DNA of 63,789 bases from JACDCY01 sp964350145 (GCA_964350145.1 CAYGJL010000017.1:1-63789); one strand, 5' to 3'; counted from the first letter of the stretch, positions 43,386 to 53,037 are shown. Notes: generated by a model not told the origin, from the sequence alone. Program-made: numbers and translations.

Positions 43386-43898
43386 ATGACCACGAACACA
43401 TTGCTGGGACGGCTCGTGCTGGTCGGATTGGCGTCGGGGTTCGTGCTCGCGTGCGGGCAGGGCGCCGATCCCGAGCTGACCGACGAGGAGCGCCGCTCGA
43501 TCGCCGCGACGATCGAGCAGCGAGTGAAGACCGCTTACGACCTGGGCGCGCGCGACGTGCTGGCGGGGATGCTCACCCTGTACCCCAGGGAAGGCCCGGT
43601 CTACTCGGCGTCCGGAGGGTCGGTCACGACCACCCGCGACTCACTCGAGGCCGCGATACGCCAGTTCTGGAATTACGTAGGCCGCAACATGCGCGACCCC
43701 AAGTGGGAATGGACCACGATGCGCGTGGACGTGCTGTCACGGACGTCCGCGGTAATGACCACCACCTACCGCGTGCCGCACCTCACTCCGGGCGGAGACC
43801 CGCACGTGATCGGCGGCGCGTGGACCGCGGTGTTCGCCAGGAAAAACGGGGAGTGGGCGATAGTGCATGAGCACCTCTCCGACTCCCCGTCACCCTGA
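43386..43898 (+). CDS. Predicted lipoprotein with SnoaL/NTF2-like domain
   Basis: This 170-residue protein has a lipoprotein signal MTTNTLLGRLVLVGLASGFVLACGQ (Cys23). The mature part fits the DUF4440/SnoaL fold: a first long helix (DEERRSIAATIEQRVKTAYD), a middle AAIRQFWNYVGRN, and the final strand WTAVFARKNGEWAIVHEHLS, which is typical of NTF2-like proteins. The family binds small molecules or has scaffold roles, so no activity can be assigned. It is divergent from the Pro-rich lipoprotein, with 165 bp between. Confidence 0.8.
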   Translation: MTTNTLLGRLVLVGLASGFVLACGQGADPELTDEERRSIAATIEQRVKTAYDLGARDVLAGMLTLYPREGPVYSASGGSVTTTRDSLEAAIRQFWNYVGRNMRDPKWEWTTMRVDVLSRTSAVMTTTYRVPHLTPGGDPHVIGGAWTAVFARKNGEWAIVHEHLSDSPSP

Positions 43899-43902
43899 GA
43901 AG

Positions 43903-43968
43903 GCTATTGGCTCTTGGCTGTTAGCTGTTGGCTCAGCCAATAGCCAACAGCTAATAGCCAACAGCTAG
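43903..43968. repeat. Heptamer array with inverted halves, GCTNTTG type
   Basis: Four to five left units (GCTATTG, GCTCTTG, GCTGTTA, GCTGTTG) are followed by their complement units (CAATAGC, CAACAGC, TAATAGC, CAACAGC), giving an inverted array of nine heptamers. It lies between two convergent genes; the last bases supply the TAG of the 69-residue gene. Confidence 0.85.
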
Positions 43969-44174
43969 AATTGCGGGTTCGTCGCGTCCGCGCTGACGTT
44001 GAGGTCTTCGTTCAGCGATGCGTCGCCGCTGATGATGCTGCGCCAACTTAGCTCCTGCCCCTTCCGAAAGCCCTTCTGCGTGACTTTGACGCCCTCTGGG
44101 GAGATCGCGACCATGTAGGCCTTGCCGTCGAGCTCCAGCTCCCGCTTGATGGTCTTGTCGAGCTTGGTTGCCAT
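43965..44174 (-). CDS. Small conserved-looking hypothetical protein
   Basis: This 69-residue product, MATKLDKTIKRELELDGKAYMVAISPEGVKVTQKGFRKGQELSW..., has a charged helix followed by strands. It looks like a small cytoplasmic beta protein (GKAYMVAISPEGVKV). It is seen as a real gene because composition is protein-like and the start is a normal ATG at 44172-44174, but the family is not recognised. Its stop codon lies in the heptamer array. An extension to 44384 is not supported. Confidence 0.6.
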   Translation of the reverse strand: MATKLDKTIKRELELDGKAYMVAISPEGVKVTQKGFRKGQELSWRSIISGDASLNEDLNVSADATNPQF

Positions 44175-44434
44175 GTAACACGCCTCCGAATCGGGTGATA
44201 TGCCGGGTCCCAGTCTTCCTGGTCGAGCAAGAGCTGTCCACTCTGTACCATGCAGCTTATCGCGTCGCTGGCGCCGCACAAGGCGTTCCGGGCCCATTTT
44301 CAGCGCCTGGCGGCATGGCGTCCCGCGAATGTACTCCGGTAACCGTCCATCGCAATATGCAAGCTGAGGCGATTCTTGCGCCAATGAAACGCATGTAACA
44401 GCCGGTCGTCATTCCGACGGAGGCCCGAGAGAAG
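44175..44434. other. Intergenic stretch, nothing recognised
   Basis: The 260 bases between the small gene and the FHA gene hold only a weak 76-codon frame without protein-like composition. No terminator, repeat or clear promoter was seen. They probably carry the two divergent promoters. Confidence 0.5.
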
Positions 44435-44914
44435 ATGCCTGAGCGTTACGTGGTCCACCACTTCGAGCGACGCGCCTATCCGCTGCGCCGGCCCATGTTC
44501 ACGGTTGGCCGCGACGCGGACAGTGACATCATCCTGCGGGAGCCCACCGTGTCGCGCACTCACGCGCGACTGATGCTGGAAGGCGACGATGCGATCCTCG
44601 AGAGCCTCGGCCCGACGGGAACGCACGTGAACGGCGAGGAGGTGGTATCTCCGCGGAAGCTCGAGAGCGGTGATCAGATAATGATCGGAACCGCAAAGCT
44701 CACGTTTTCGTCGGCGCCGGTGCCCACGGGATTCACGGTCGTTGGCAGCGGCGGCCATCCGGAGGCGGACCCCGACAGCAAGCGGTCCACGATTCGAACG
44801 CCGCTGATGAGGACCGGCGAGAGCGCTTCGGCCCGGCAGCCCGTTCCCAGAACGTGGATTCTGGTGGCGGTGCTCGTTCTTGCAGTCGTGTTCTTCGTAT
44901 TCACGCGAGGCTGA
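44435..44914 (+). CDS. FHA-domain protein with C-terminal membrane anchor
   Basis: This 159-residue protein has an N-terminal FHA domain (about residues 1-90) with the phosphothreonine-binding signature FTVGRDADSDIILREPTVSRTHARL and NGEEV. A linker follows, and then a single C-terminal helix WILVAVLVLAVVFFVF, so it is tail-anchored with the FHA domain in the cytoplasm. It should read Ser/Thr-kinase phosphorylation. No kinase gene is adjacent. The ATG at 44435 is used; the preceding GAGAGAAG gives an SD-like sequence. Confidence 0.9.
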   Translation: MPERYVVHHFERRAYPLRRPMFTVGRDADSDIILREPTVSRTHARLMLEGDDAILESLGPTGTHVNGEEVVSPRKLESGDQIMIGTAKLTFSSAPVPTGFTVVGSGGHPEADPDSKRSTIRTPLMRTGESASARQPVPRTWILVAVLVLAVVFFVFTRG

Positions 44915-44933
44915 CCCAGTCGTCGCGGGAGAT

Positions 44934-44968
44934 ACTAGTGACTAGTCACTAGTCACTAGTCACTAGTT
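44934..44968. repeat. Heptamer array, ACTAGTC type
   Basis: Five units read ACTAGTG, ACTAGTC, ACTAGTC, ACTAGTC and ACTAGTT. They lie between the FHA and sufD stop codons. The last units encode the final residues (LTSD) and the TAG stop of SufD. Confidence 0.85.
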
Positions 44969-46050
44969 AGCTGCAGCTCCTCTCCGCGAACGCGGGCGAA
45001 CACGGCGGCCTCGAGCGCGTCCCTGACGGGCTTCACCGGAATCTCCTCCAGCACGTCCGCCGCGAAGGCGTAGATCAGCAGCGTGCGTGCCTGCTCCGCG
45101 TCGAGCCCGCGGCTCTTCATGTAGAACAGCGCGACGTCGTCCAGCCGGCCGACGGTCGCGCCGTGCGTGCACTTCACGTCGTCGGCGAAAATCTCCAGCT
45201 GCGGCTTGGTGTCCACCCGCGCGTGATCCGACAGCAGCAGGTTGTTGTTGCTCTGCTTTCCGTCGGTCTTCTGCGCCTCTGGCCGCACGTACACCTTGCC
45301 GTTGAACACGCCGTGCGAGTGCCCGTCGAGGATTCCCTTGTAGACCTCGCGGCTGGTAGTGTTGGGCTGCGCGTGCTCGATGCGGGTCTGGTGGTCCACG
45401 TGCTGCAGCCCCGACACCATGTACATCCCGTTCATCGTGCAGGAGGATCCCGCGCCGTCGAGTAGCGTGTACACGTTCGTGCGCGACAACTCCGCGCCCG
45501 CGGCGTACGAGAACGAGTGCAGCTCGCTGTCGCGCTCCTGCCGCGCCTGGATGGTGCCGACGTGGAACGCGCCCTGACTCTCGTTCTGCACCTTGATGTG
45601 TTCGAGGCGCGCGCCCTCGCCGAGTGATATCTCAGTGACGGGCACGGTGAGGTAACTTTCGTCGCCGAAGCCCACGTAGCTCTCGATCACCGTGGCCCGC
45701 GCCGAGCGCCCGAGCAGCACCAAGTTTCGCGGAAAAGACGCCGACAAAGGCGCCGGCTGCGTGGACACGAACACCAGATGGACTGGAACGTCCACTTCGA
45801 CCCCGGAGCCGATCGAGATGACGGCACCGTCCTGCATCAGCGCGGTGTTGAGCGCGGTGAACGCTACGGTGTCATGGTCTGCTATCGAGCCCAGCCGCGC
45901 GAGATCCGGNNNNNNNNNNNNNNNNNNNNNNNNNNNNNNNNNNNNNNNNNNNNNNNNNNNNNNNNNNNNNNNNNNNNNNNNNNNNNNNNNNNNNNNNNNN
46001 NNNNNNNNNTGGTGGACCGGGCTTTCCGGCTGCGTCACGGTGCAGGTCAC
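44956..46050 (-). CDS. sufD: Fe-S cluster assembly protein SufD, interrupted by an assembly gap
   Basis: About 318 C-terminal residues are visible after the gap. Family segments include VTEISLGEGARLEHIKVQNE, NVYTLLDGAGSSCTMNGMYM, HVDHQTRIEHAQPNT, YKGILDGHSHGVFNGKVYV and KCTHGATVGRLDDVALFYM. SufD pairs with SufB and SufC to build Fe-S clusters. The GTG at 46050 overlaps the sufC stop (GTGA) and begins VTCTVTQPESPVH before the gap. SufD proteins are usually about 420-450 residues, so roughly 100 residues seem to be missing, more than the 100 N allow. The last four residues and the stop lie in a heptamer array. Confidence 0.9.
   Translation of the reverse strand: MTCTVTQPESPVHXXXXXXXXXXXXXXXXXXXXXXXXXXXXXXXXXXPDLARLGSIADHDTVAFTALNTALMQDGAVISIGSGVEVDVPVHLVFVSTQPAPLSASFPRNLVLLGRSARATVIESYVGFGDESYLTVPVTEISLGEGARLEHIKVQNESQGAFHVGTIQARQERDSELHSFSYAAGAELSRTNVYTLLDGAGSSCTMNGMYMVSGLQHVDHQTRIEHAQPNTTSREVYKGILDGHSHGVFNGKVYVRPEAQKTDGKQSNNNLLLSDHARVDTKPQLEIFADDVKCTHGATVGRLDDVALFYMKSRGLDAEQARTLLIYAFAADVLEEIPVKPVRDALEAAVFARVRGEELQLTSD
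45910..46009. other. Assembly gap (100 N) inside sufD
   Basis: A placeholder of exactly 100 N within the N-terminal third of sufD. Unlike the first gap, the flanks show no shared overlap. SufD length suggests the true gap is nearer 300 bases. Confidence 0.99.
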
Positions 46051-46820
46051 CCGAGTGCGGCGCCGGCGCCTTCCGGCGCGTGCGTCTGGATCCAATCGTA
46101 ACCGTGCTCCTCGAGCTCGAGCGCCAGCTCCTTGCCGCCCGACCGCACGATCCGGCCGCCCGCGAGCACGTGCACGTAATCCGGCACGATGTAGTTGAGC
46201 AGCCGCTGGTAGTGCGTCACGACGATGGCGGACTTCTCCGGGCTGCGGAGCTTGTTCACGCCGTCGGCGACGATCCGCAGCGCGTCGATGTCGAGACCGC
46301 TGTCGGTCTCGTCCAGGATCGCGAGCCGCGGGTTCAGCACCGCGAGCTGCACGATCTCGTTCCGCTTCTTCTCGCCGCCGGAGAACCCGGCGTTGACCGA
46401 GCGGTTGAGCATCGCGGGATCCATGTCCACGAGCTTCATCTTCTCTTCCATCACGTCGAGAAACTCGAGTGGATCCACCTCTTCTTCCCCCCGCGCCTTG
46501 CGGATTGCGTTGTACGCCGAGCGCAGGAAGTACGCGTTGGTGACTCCGGGGATCTCCACGGGATACTGGAACGCGAGGAAGATTCCCGCCTGAGCGCGCT
46601 CTTCCGGCTCCATCTCGAGCAGGTCCTGTCCGTCGTAGGTGACGGAGCCCGCGGTGACCTCGTACGCCGGATGGCCGGCGATCACCTGCGCCAGCGTGCT
46701 CTTGCCGGAGCCGTTAGGCCCCATCACGGCGTGCACCTCGCCCTTCTGCACGGTGAGGTCTATCCCCTTCAGTATCTCGTTCTCGCCGATGTTGGCGCGC
46801 AGTCCCTTTATCTCAAGCAC
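46047..46820 (-). CDS. sufC: SufC, Fe-S assembly ATPase
   Basis: This 257-residue ABC-type ATPase of the SufBCD scaffold has Walker A GPNGSGKSTLAQVIAG near residue 35, the SufC-specific signature FSGGEKKRNEI near residue 150, Walker B ILDETDSGLDIDAL and the switch His in VVTHYQRLL. The GTG at 46820 begins LEIKGLRANIGE. It lies 62 bp after sufB and overlaps sufD by the GTGA arrangement. A small GCTCCGC / GCGGAGC hairpin occupies the sufB-sufC spacer at 46855-46873. Confidence 0.96.
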   Translation of the reverse strand: MLEIKGLRANIGENEILKGIDLTVQKGEVHAVMGPNGSGKSTLAQVIAGHPAYEVTAGSVTYDGQDLLEMEPEERAQAGIFLAFQYPVEIPGVTNAYFLRSAYNAIRKARGEEEVDPLEFLDVMEEKMKLVDMDPAMLNRSVNAGFSGGEKKRNEIVQLAVLNPRLAILDETDSGLDIDALRIVADGVNKLRSPEKSAIVVTHYQRLLNYIVPDYVHVLAGGRIVRSGGKELALELEEHGYDWIQTHAPEGAGAALG

Positions 46821-46882
46821 GACTTCATTCCGTTGTTGGTTGTTGCGCTCGCACCGCTCCGCGGAGAGCGGAGCCGGCCTCG

Positions 46883-48319
<1,437 letters not shown>

Positions 48320-48325
48320 AAGGCG

Positions 48326-48374
48326 GCTGTTAGCTATTGGCTATTGGCTGTTGGTAATGCAAAAGCCAACAGCT
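48326..48374. repeat. Heptamer array, GCTATTG type, upstream of sufB
   Basis: Four units (GCTGTTA, GCTATTG, GCTATTG, GCTGTTG) are followed after a 10-base loop by AGCCAACAGCT, complementary to the unit type. It lies in the 5' leader of sufB. It belongs to the same sequence type as the array at 43903. Confidence 0.8.
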
Positions 48375-48423
48375 CGGTTCTGGCTCGCCGGGTACGCTCA
48401 AGCGGGTCCCAGGCCTGGACTTA

Positions 48424-48462
48424 ACTACTTGGAGTCTTTGCCGAGTGTTGAATCCTAAGTAG
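48424..48462. promoter_or_regulatory. Imperfect inverted repeat in the suf divergent region
   Basis: ACTACTTGGA (48424-48433) and TCCTAAGTAG (48453-48462) are near-complementary and lie between the divergent sufB and Rieske genes. It may be an operator for an Fe-S or iron regulator, but it does not match a consensus known to me. Confidence 0.3.
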
Positions 48463-48517
48463 ATTTGTCGGGATAATCAAGCTCGCGGACACCCTGGCCG
48501 AGGCGCCTCAAGACGTT

Positions 48518-48865
48518 GTGACTCAAACATTTACGGTTCAAGGGTTCGAGCAGGTCGCCCGACTCGCCGACCTGCCGGAGAACGTTCCGGTTGCCGTTGA
48601 GCATTCCGGCGGACAGTCCATCTGTCTGATCCGCACACTGGGCGACGAGGTAGCTGCCGTGGGTAACGTGTGCACCCACCAGGAGTTCGAGATGGCGTTG
48701 GGCGACACGCCCGGAAATGGCACCATCGAATGCGCCTGGCACGGGGCGCGATTCGACATCCGGACCGGGTCGGTGCTCCAGGGTCCCGCCGAGGAGCCGC
48801 TACCCGTCTACGAAGTGCTCGTCCGCGACGGTGCTGTGCTCGTCGGGCCCAGGAAGGCCCCGTGA
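48518..48865 (+). CDS. Rieske-type [2Fe-2S] ferredoxin
   Basis: This 115-residue protein has the Rieske motifs CTHQEFEMALG (CxH) near residue 54 and CAWHGARFDIRTG (CxxH) near residue 72. It is a non-haem-oxygenase-type ferredoxin with no membrane helix. Rieske ferredoxins of this kind are often found between SUF genes in bacteria. The start is a GTG at 48518, with no clear SD. Its stop overlaps the sufS GTG start. Confidence 0.92.
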   Translation: MTQTFTVQGFEQVARLADLPENVPVAVEHSGGQSICLIRTLGDEVAAVGNVCTHQEFEMALGDTPGNGTIECAWHGARFDIRTGSVLQGPAEEPLPVYEVLVRDGAVLVGPRKAP

Positions 48866-50076
48866 GTAGCCGCCGCGCCGATTTCCCCTTGCTCGCCGCC
48901 AATCCGGATCTGCATTACCTGGACTCCGCGGCCACGAGCCAGAAGCCCAGGATGGTGCTCGACGCCATCGTGCGGTTCTACGAGACGAGCAATGCCAACC
49001 CACATCGCGGTGCGTACGAGCTCTCGGTGAAGGCAACCGACGCGTACCTCGCCGCGCGCGAGCGGATCGCCCGGTTCTTCGGCGTCGGCGACGCGGCCAC
49101 GCTGATCTTCACGCGCGGGACGACCGAAGGAATCAACCTCGTCGCGGCCGCGTGGGGCGGCGCCAACGTCTCCGAGGGCGACGAGATCGTCGTCACGGCG
49201 ATGGAGCACCACGCCAACTTCGTCCCCTGGCAGCAGCTGGCGATCGCGAAGCGCGCGAAGCTGCGGATCTGCGAGCTCGAACCCGACGGGACCATAGACC
49301 TCGCGCGATTGAGCGAGCTTGTGTCGCGCAAAACCCGCATCGTTGCGTTCAGCCACGTCTCCAACGCCCTCGGCACGATCAATTCGGCCTCTGAGATCGC
49401 CGCGATAGCGCGCAAGGCCGGTGCGATCTCCGTCTGCGACGGCGCGCAGAGTGCGCCCCACCTCTCGGTGAATTACGACGAGCTGGGCGTCGACTTCTAC
49501 GCGTTCAGCGCACACAAGATGCTCGGCCCGATGGGAATCGGCGGGCTGATCGGCAGGCGCGCGCTCCTCGAGGCGATGCCGCCGTACCAGACCGGCGGCG
49601 ACATGATCGAGTTCGTGAACGATGCGGACACGACCTGGAACGTGCTGCCGCACAAGTTCGAGGCAGGCACGCCCAACGCCGCCAACGCCGTCGGGCTCGC
49701 GGCGGCAGTGGAGTATCTGGATTCGATTGGAATGGAAGAGGTGCGTCGCCACGAGCGGGAGCTGGTCTCGCTCGCCATGACGCGGCTGTCCGACATAGAA
49801 GATCTACGCATCTACGGGCCCGCGGCCGAGCACCGGAGCGGCGTCGTGAGCTTCACGCTGGGCGATGTGCACCCGCACGATCTCGCGACGATTCTCGACG
49901 GCACGGGAGTCTGCATCCGCGCGGGTCACCACTGCGCGCAACCGCTGATGCGGCGGCTGAACGTTCCCGCGACCGCCCGCGCGTCGTTCTACGTGTACAA
50001 CGACGAGGCCGACATCGACGCGCTCGTCGCGGGCATCATGGCTGCCAAGGAGCTGTTCGGACGGGTGCATGTCTGA
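48862..50076 (+). CDS. sufS: Cysteine desulfurase SufS
   Basis: This 404-residue group II PLP cysteine desulfurase provides sulfur for Fe-S clusters. The PLP Lys is in FSAHKMLGPMGIGGL near residue 220 and the catalytic Cys is in IRAGHHCAQPLM near residue 360; EHHANFVPWQQL near residue 115 is a family block. The GTG at 48862 overlaps the Rieske stop (GTGA). sufU overlaps its end by 8 bp, as expected since SufU is its sulfur acceptor. Confidence 0.96.
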   Translation: MSSRRADFPLLAANPDLHYLDSAATSQKPRMVLDAIVRFYETSNANPHRGAYELSVKATDAYLAARERIARFFGVGDAATLIFTRGTTEGINLVAAAWGGANVSEGDEIVVTAMEHHANFVPWQQLAIAKRAKLRICELEPDGTIDLARLSELVSRKTRIVAFSHVSNALGTINSASEIAAIARKAGAISVCDGAQSAPHLSVNYDELGVDFYAFSAHKMLGPMGIGGLIGRRALLEAMPPYQTGGDMIEFVNDADTTWNVLPHKFEAGTPNAANAVGLAAAVEYLDSIGMEEVRRHERELVSLAMTRLSDIEDLRIYGPAAEHRSGVVSFTLGDVHPHDLATILDGTGVCIRAGHHCAQPLMRRLNVPATARASFYVYNDEADIDALVAGIMAAKELFGRVHV

Positions 50077-50503
50077 CAACGCCGCCAACATCCAGGCGAT
50101 GTATCAGGAACTGATCCTCGACCACTACCGCCGGCCGCGCAACAAGGGCGAACTCGGGGGCGAGCACAGGACGATCGCCATGAAGAACCCGCTCTGCGGC
50201 GACGAGGTGTACCTGCATCTGTCGGTCGAGGATGGGAAGGTCGCCGACATCGGCTTCACCGGCCGCGGCTGCTCCATCTCCCAGGCGGCTGCGTCCATGA
50301 TCACGCAGGCGGTCAAGGGCAAGACGGCCGACGAAGCCGAAGCGCTTGGCGCGCGTTACCGGGAGATGATCATGGGCGACGCCGACGCGGCCAACGACAA
50401 GTCACTCGGCCAGATGCGCGCGCTGTCGGGAGTGTCGAAGTTTCCCGCGCGGGTCAAATGCGCGCTGCTTGCGTGGAACGCCCTCGAGGAAGGGCTGAAG
50501 TAA
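50069..50503 (+). CDS. sufU: SufU, zinc-dependent sulfurtransfer protein
   Basis: This 144-residue IscU-like protein takes sulfur from SufS. Expected zinc-site residues are seen: MKNPLCGDEVYLHL near residue 40 (Cys, Asp), GRGCSISQAAASM near residue 67 and FPARVKCALLAWNAL near residue 130. The spacer between the second and third Cys is long, with the SufU-type insertion (residues 80-110), which separates it from IscU. It is the last gene of the Rieske-sufS-sufU operon. Confidence 0.95.
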   Translation: MSDNAANIQAMYQELILDHYRRPRNKGELGGEHRTIAMKNPLCGDEVYLHLSVEDGKVADIGFTGRGCSISQAAASMITQAVKGKTADEAEALGARYREMIMGDADAANDKSLGQMRALSGVSKFPARVKCALLAWNALEEGLK

Positions 50504-50552
50504 ATCCCCAGTTGCCGGACTAATCCCAATCCAACCCGAGTGTGGCTGTATT

Positions 50553-51515
50553 CTACGGAACTGTTACCGATCGCTCGACGACGATCGTATCTGTGCCCGC
50601 GGCCTCACTCAATCCGCGCACGCGGATAACCGCCTCGCCGCTTCGCCCGAACGCGACCACCGCAGTGGCCACGCGGTTAGCCAAAGCCTTGGGACAGCCC
50701 CCAGTTCCGGTAGAGTTGTAGTTCCTCGGGGTGATCGTAGCGGTAAGACCTTCCACCACCACTTCGGTCTCCGCAATTGCGTGACAGCCGGTGACTCCGC
50801 CAACCCGGATTCCGATTACCGCCGAAGTCCCTAGCATGTCGACCTCGACCGACGGACTCCCCCGTGCGTCTGCCGTGATAATCGCGGGGTCGATCCTATG
50901 CGGCCAAGCAGGTACCTGCGGTAGTTCACAGTTGACGGGTACAGTCTCCGGGTCGGAATCTACGCCGGCATCGAACGTACCTCGCACATCGACTGGGCTT
51001 CCAAGGGAGTTTACAGCCTCGAGCACGAACGAGCCGGTGATTCGGGACATAGACGTCTCGCTGAGCCGCAACTCGCCGGTGAGCCGCAGGAACGACAGGC
51101 GGCCGGTAAATGCAGGGATCGGTGAAACGTCGCTGAAGAGCACGCCCGCGACGCCCGGGAGCCGAGCGATGGAGAACGGATAAACACCTTCGGTCGGTCC
51201 GCCGTCTTTCCCGAGCCGCAGCGCCAGAGTCAGGCGCGCGCCCTCAGCCGTGAGCATGTCGATGCTGAGAAGCGACGCACCCGCGACGCATGGGTCCGGC
51301 GCCAGAGTGAAGCTCGCATTTCCGCCGTGGTAGCTGGTCGCCGAGCCGGCGGGGGTTACTTCGTAGGAGAATTGCGTCCGCTCCGGTGCTGTGCTATCGC
51401 CGCAAGCGGAAAGCACAAGAACCGCCAGACCTCCTCGTCCTAGCCAACTATAAGGCAGTTTCCTCTCGGGCTGCCGTTTCGCCTCAGCGGTAGTTCTGAC
51501 CTTACTCCGTGTCAC
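50553..51515 (-). CDS. Predicted lipoprotein of unknown function
   Basis: This 320-residue protein has a 40-residue leader ending GLAVLVLSACGDS with a lipobox Cys; the GTG start at 51515 overlaps the stop of the gene before it (GTGA). The leader is long for a lipoprotein, so a true start may be nearer the hydrophobic part, though no ATG is present. The mature part is beta-rich, with VRGTFDAGVDSD and a late IRVGGVTGCHAIAETEVVVEG segment resembling an Ig-like domain. No known family was recognised. It is the last gene of a four-gene leftward group. Confidence 0.65.
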   Translation of the reverse strand: MTRSKVRTTAEAKRQPERKLPYSWLGRGGLAVLVLSACGDSTAPERTQFSYEVTPAGSATSYHGGNASFTLAPDPCVAGASLLSIDMLTAEGARLTLALRLGKDGGPTEGVYPFSIARLPGVAGVLFSDVSPIPAFTGRLSFLRLTGELRLSETSMSRITGSFVLEAVNSLGSPVDVRGTFDAGVDSDPETVPVNCELPQVPAWPHRIDPAIITADARGSPSVEVDMLGTSAVIGIRVGGVTGCHAIAETEVVVEGLTATITPRNYNSTGTGGCPKALANRVATAVVAFGRSGEAVIRVRGLSEAAGTDTIVVERSVTVP

Positions 51516-51988
51516 GGTGTCCAGGTGCCTTCGACGTGGAAGGTGTTAGAGATCCGTTCCTCAATCGGGAGCAGCGCGCCTGTATAGTCGTGGAGATGCA
51601 GTTGCACACGCCACGTGCCGGTGTACTGCGTCTCGTGTACGAAGAAGGTGTCAACGTGGACAGTGCCTGGAGGAATCGGAATCCGGTCACGACCCAGCGT
51701 GGGTTGGCTCCGGTCGCAGAACCGCCCCGCGCCGTAACTGCCGTTCCATCGACCTAGGTACTCGAAACCCTCGGTTCCGCCGTCGCAATGATTGTCGAAA
51801 ATCGTATCTGCAGTCGCGGTACGCGTAGTAACGATTACACTAGTCCATGGCCGCGGGCGGTACTCGAGCCGATCGGTCACGATAACTGTTGGGCGATCAT
51901 CCGGGTCCGTCAGTTCCGTGCAGGCCATGCCAGCGGCCGCACCCGCGGCGAGCACGATCCAAGAGACCCATACGCAGGTTCGGCTCAC
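51512..51988 (-). CDS. Predicted lipoprotein of unknown function
   Basis: A 158-residue product if started at the GTG at 51988, which has GAGGA 8 bases upstream and gives SRTCVWVSWIVLAAGAAAGMACTEL with a lipobox (AGMAC). An ATG at 52048 would add 20 residues and overlap the upstream stop (ATGA); both remain possible. The mature part contains VIVTTRTATADTIFDN and WRVQLHLHDYTGALLPIEERISNTFHV, probably one beta-sandwich domain, with the two Cys (NHC, RFC) likely paired. Composition is lower in GC than the flanks. Confidence 0.6.
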   Translation of the reverse strand: MSRTCVWVSWIVLAAGAAAGMACTELTDPDDRPTVIVTDRLEYRPRPWTSVIVTTRTATADTIFDNHCDGGTEGFEYLGRWNGSYGAGRFCDRSQPTLGRDRIPIPPGTVHVDTFFVHETQYTGTWRVQLHLHDYTGALLPIEERISNTFHVEGTWTP

Positions 51989-52044
51989 TGACTCGTCCTC
52001 GCGCAAGTAATAACTGCGGACTGGCGCTCGGAATGACTTACCGC

Positions 52045-52422
52045 TCATAGCTCCATCCTGTAGGGAAGCGGGCCCTCCTCGGGGAGGAACGTCGCATAAC
52101 TACTTTCAGCGCCCTCAACGCCGCCCGAAGCAACGGCTCGAACCTGATACGATACGGCCCGCTCAAAGGGAGGGTAGTTATCGTACCCGAAGAATGAAGT
52201 CACCATTGTGGACACGTCGGTATACGACGTGCCCGACACGGTGTTCCAGATTTCCCAGGGCGGAAAGCTGTTGCTGTCCGTGATTCGTCGATATATCCGG
52301 TACTCGAGTGCTCCGGCAACCGCACCCCAAGTGAGGTGGGGGTTGCTGTTGAGTACTTCTGCCGTGATGGACGGCGCTGGCGGTGGTGGCGCCACCCACT
52401 CGACGTCCAGCGTCTTCTGCAT
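52045..52422 (-). CDS. Fibronectin type III-like domain protein
   Basis: This 125-residue product starts MQKTLDVEWVAPPPPAPSITAE. The segment HLTWGAVAGALEYRIYRR followed by TSYTDVSTM and VSYQVRAVASGGVEGAES follows the strand pattern of an FnIII domain. No signal peptide is visible, which is odd between lipoprotein genes; a longer frame to 52497 does not add one. It may be an internal piece of a once larger secreted protein or a cytosolic binding module. Confidence 0.6.
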   Translation of the reverse strand: MQKTLDVEWVAPPPPAPSITAEVLNSNPHLTWGAVAGALEYRIYRRITDSNSFPPWEIWNTVSGTSYTDVSTMVTSFFGYDNYPPFERAVSYQVRAVASGGVEGAESSYATFLPEEGPLPYRMEL

Positions 52423-52430
52423 ATCCCTTT

Positions 52431-52859
52431 CTATTCCGCTACATCGGTGAACACAACGCCTGCTCCAAGGAGACGCGGGATCAACCGGTCGTGCCACTCC
52501 TTGAGCGTCGCGAAATCCCAGCGTGCGTGCCGGATAGTCGTGGCCCGTGCAGCGGGGAGTCGGGAATCCTGCCGCCTCTGTCTCGCAAAAACCACGGCGC
52601 GGCCACGCTGCGTGGTGTCGGTCAGCAGAACAACGTCGTTACCATCGCCATCGATATAATATCCGGCGAATCCCGGAATCTCCTCACGTGCGATGCGCGC
52701 AAGCTCATCGTCATGCGTCCGGGGTCCCGATTGCTCCGACGCGCTCGGATGGCGGGCGGCACTGCTTGCCGCACCCGTGATATCATCCTCCATGCAGCCG
52801 GCGGCGGTAAACACCAGAATGATCGACACGGGTACCGCTGACTTCCAAATCTGACGCAT
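52431..52859 (-). CDS. Predicted lipoprotein of unknown function
   Basis: This 142-residue protein begins MRQIWKSAVPVSIILVFTAAGCMEDD, a lipoprotein signal with Cys22. The mature part has ELARIAREEIPGFAGYYIDGDGNDVVLL, a helix plus strand element resembling the inhibitor-like pro-regions of secreted serine proteases; no catalytic domain follows. It heads the four-gene group of small exported proteins. The stop is 8 bp from the FnIII-like start. Confidence 0.62.
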   Translation of the reverse strand: MRQIWKSAVPVSIILVFTAAGCMEDDITGAASSAARHPSASEQSGPRTHDDELARIAREEIPGFAGYYIDGDGNDVVLLTDTTQRGRAVVFARQRRQDSRLPAARATTIRHARWDFATLKEWHDRLIPRLLGAGVVFTDVAE

Positions 52860-53037
52860 TCTTCAACTCACTGACGAGGGGTGTATCCGTAACACCGGAT
52901 CCGGCTAGAGCCGGTTAGCCCCATCGGTGAATCGCTTTAGCAATTCGTCAGAAGGAAGGATGGGGCGTGTTGGGTACATGTGCAACTCAAATGTTTCCGT
53001 TCCATCCTTAGCTATCTCCCGGGGTCCTTCCAGAGCG
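52860..53037. other. Intergenic stretch
   Basis: This 178-base stretch separates the lipoprotein group from the molybdate transporter gene. A 63-codon minus-strand frame (52905-53096) crosses into the transporter gene and has no supporting features. No terminator or repeat was seen. Confidence 0.45.
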
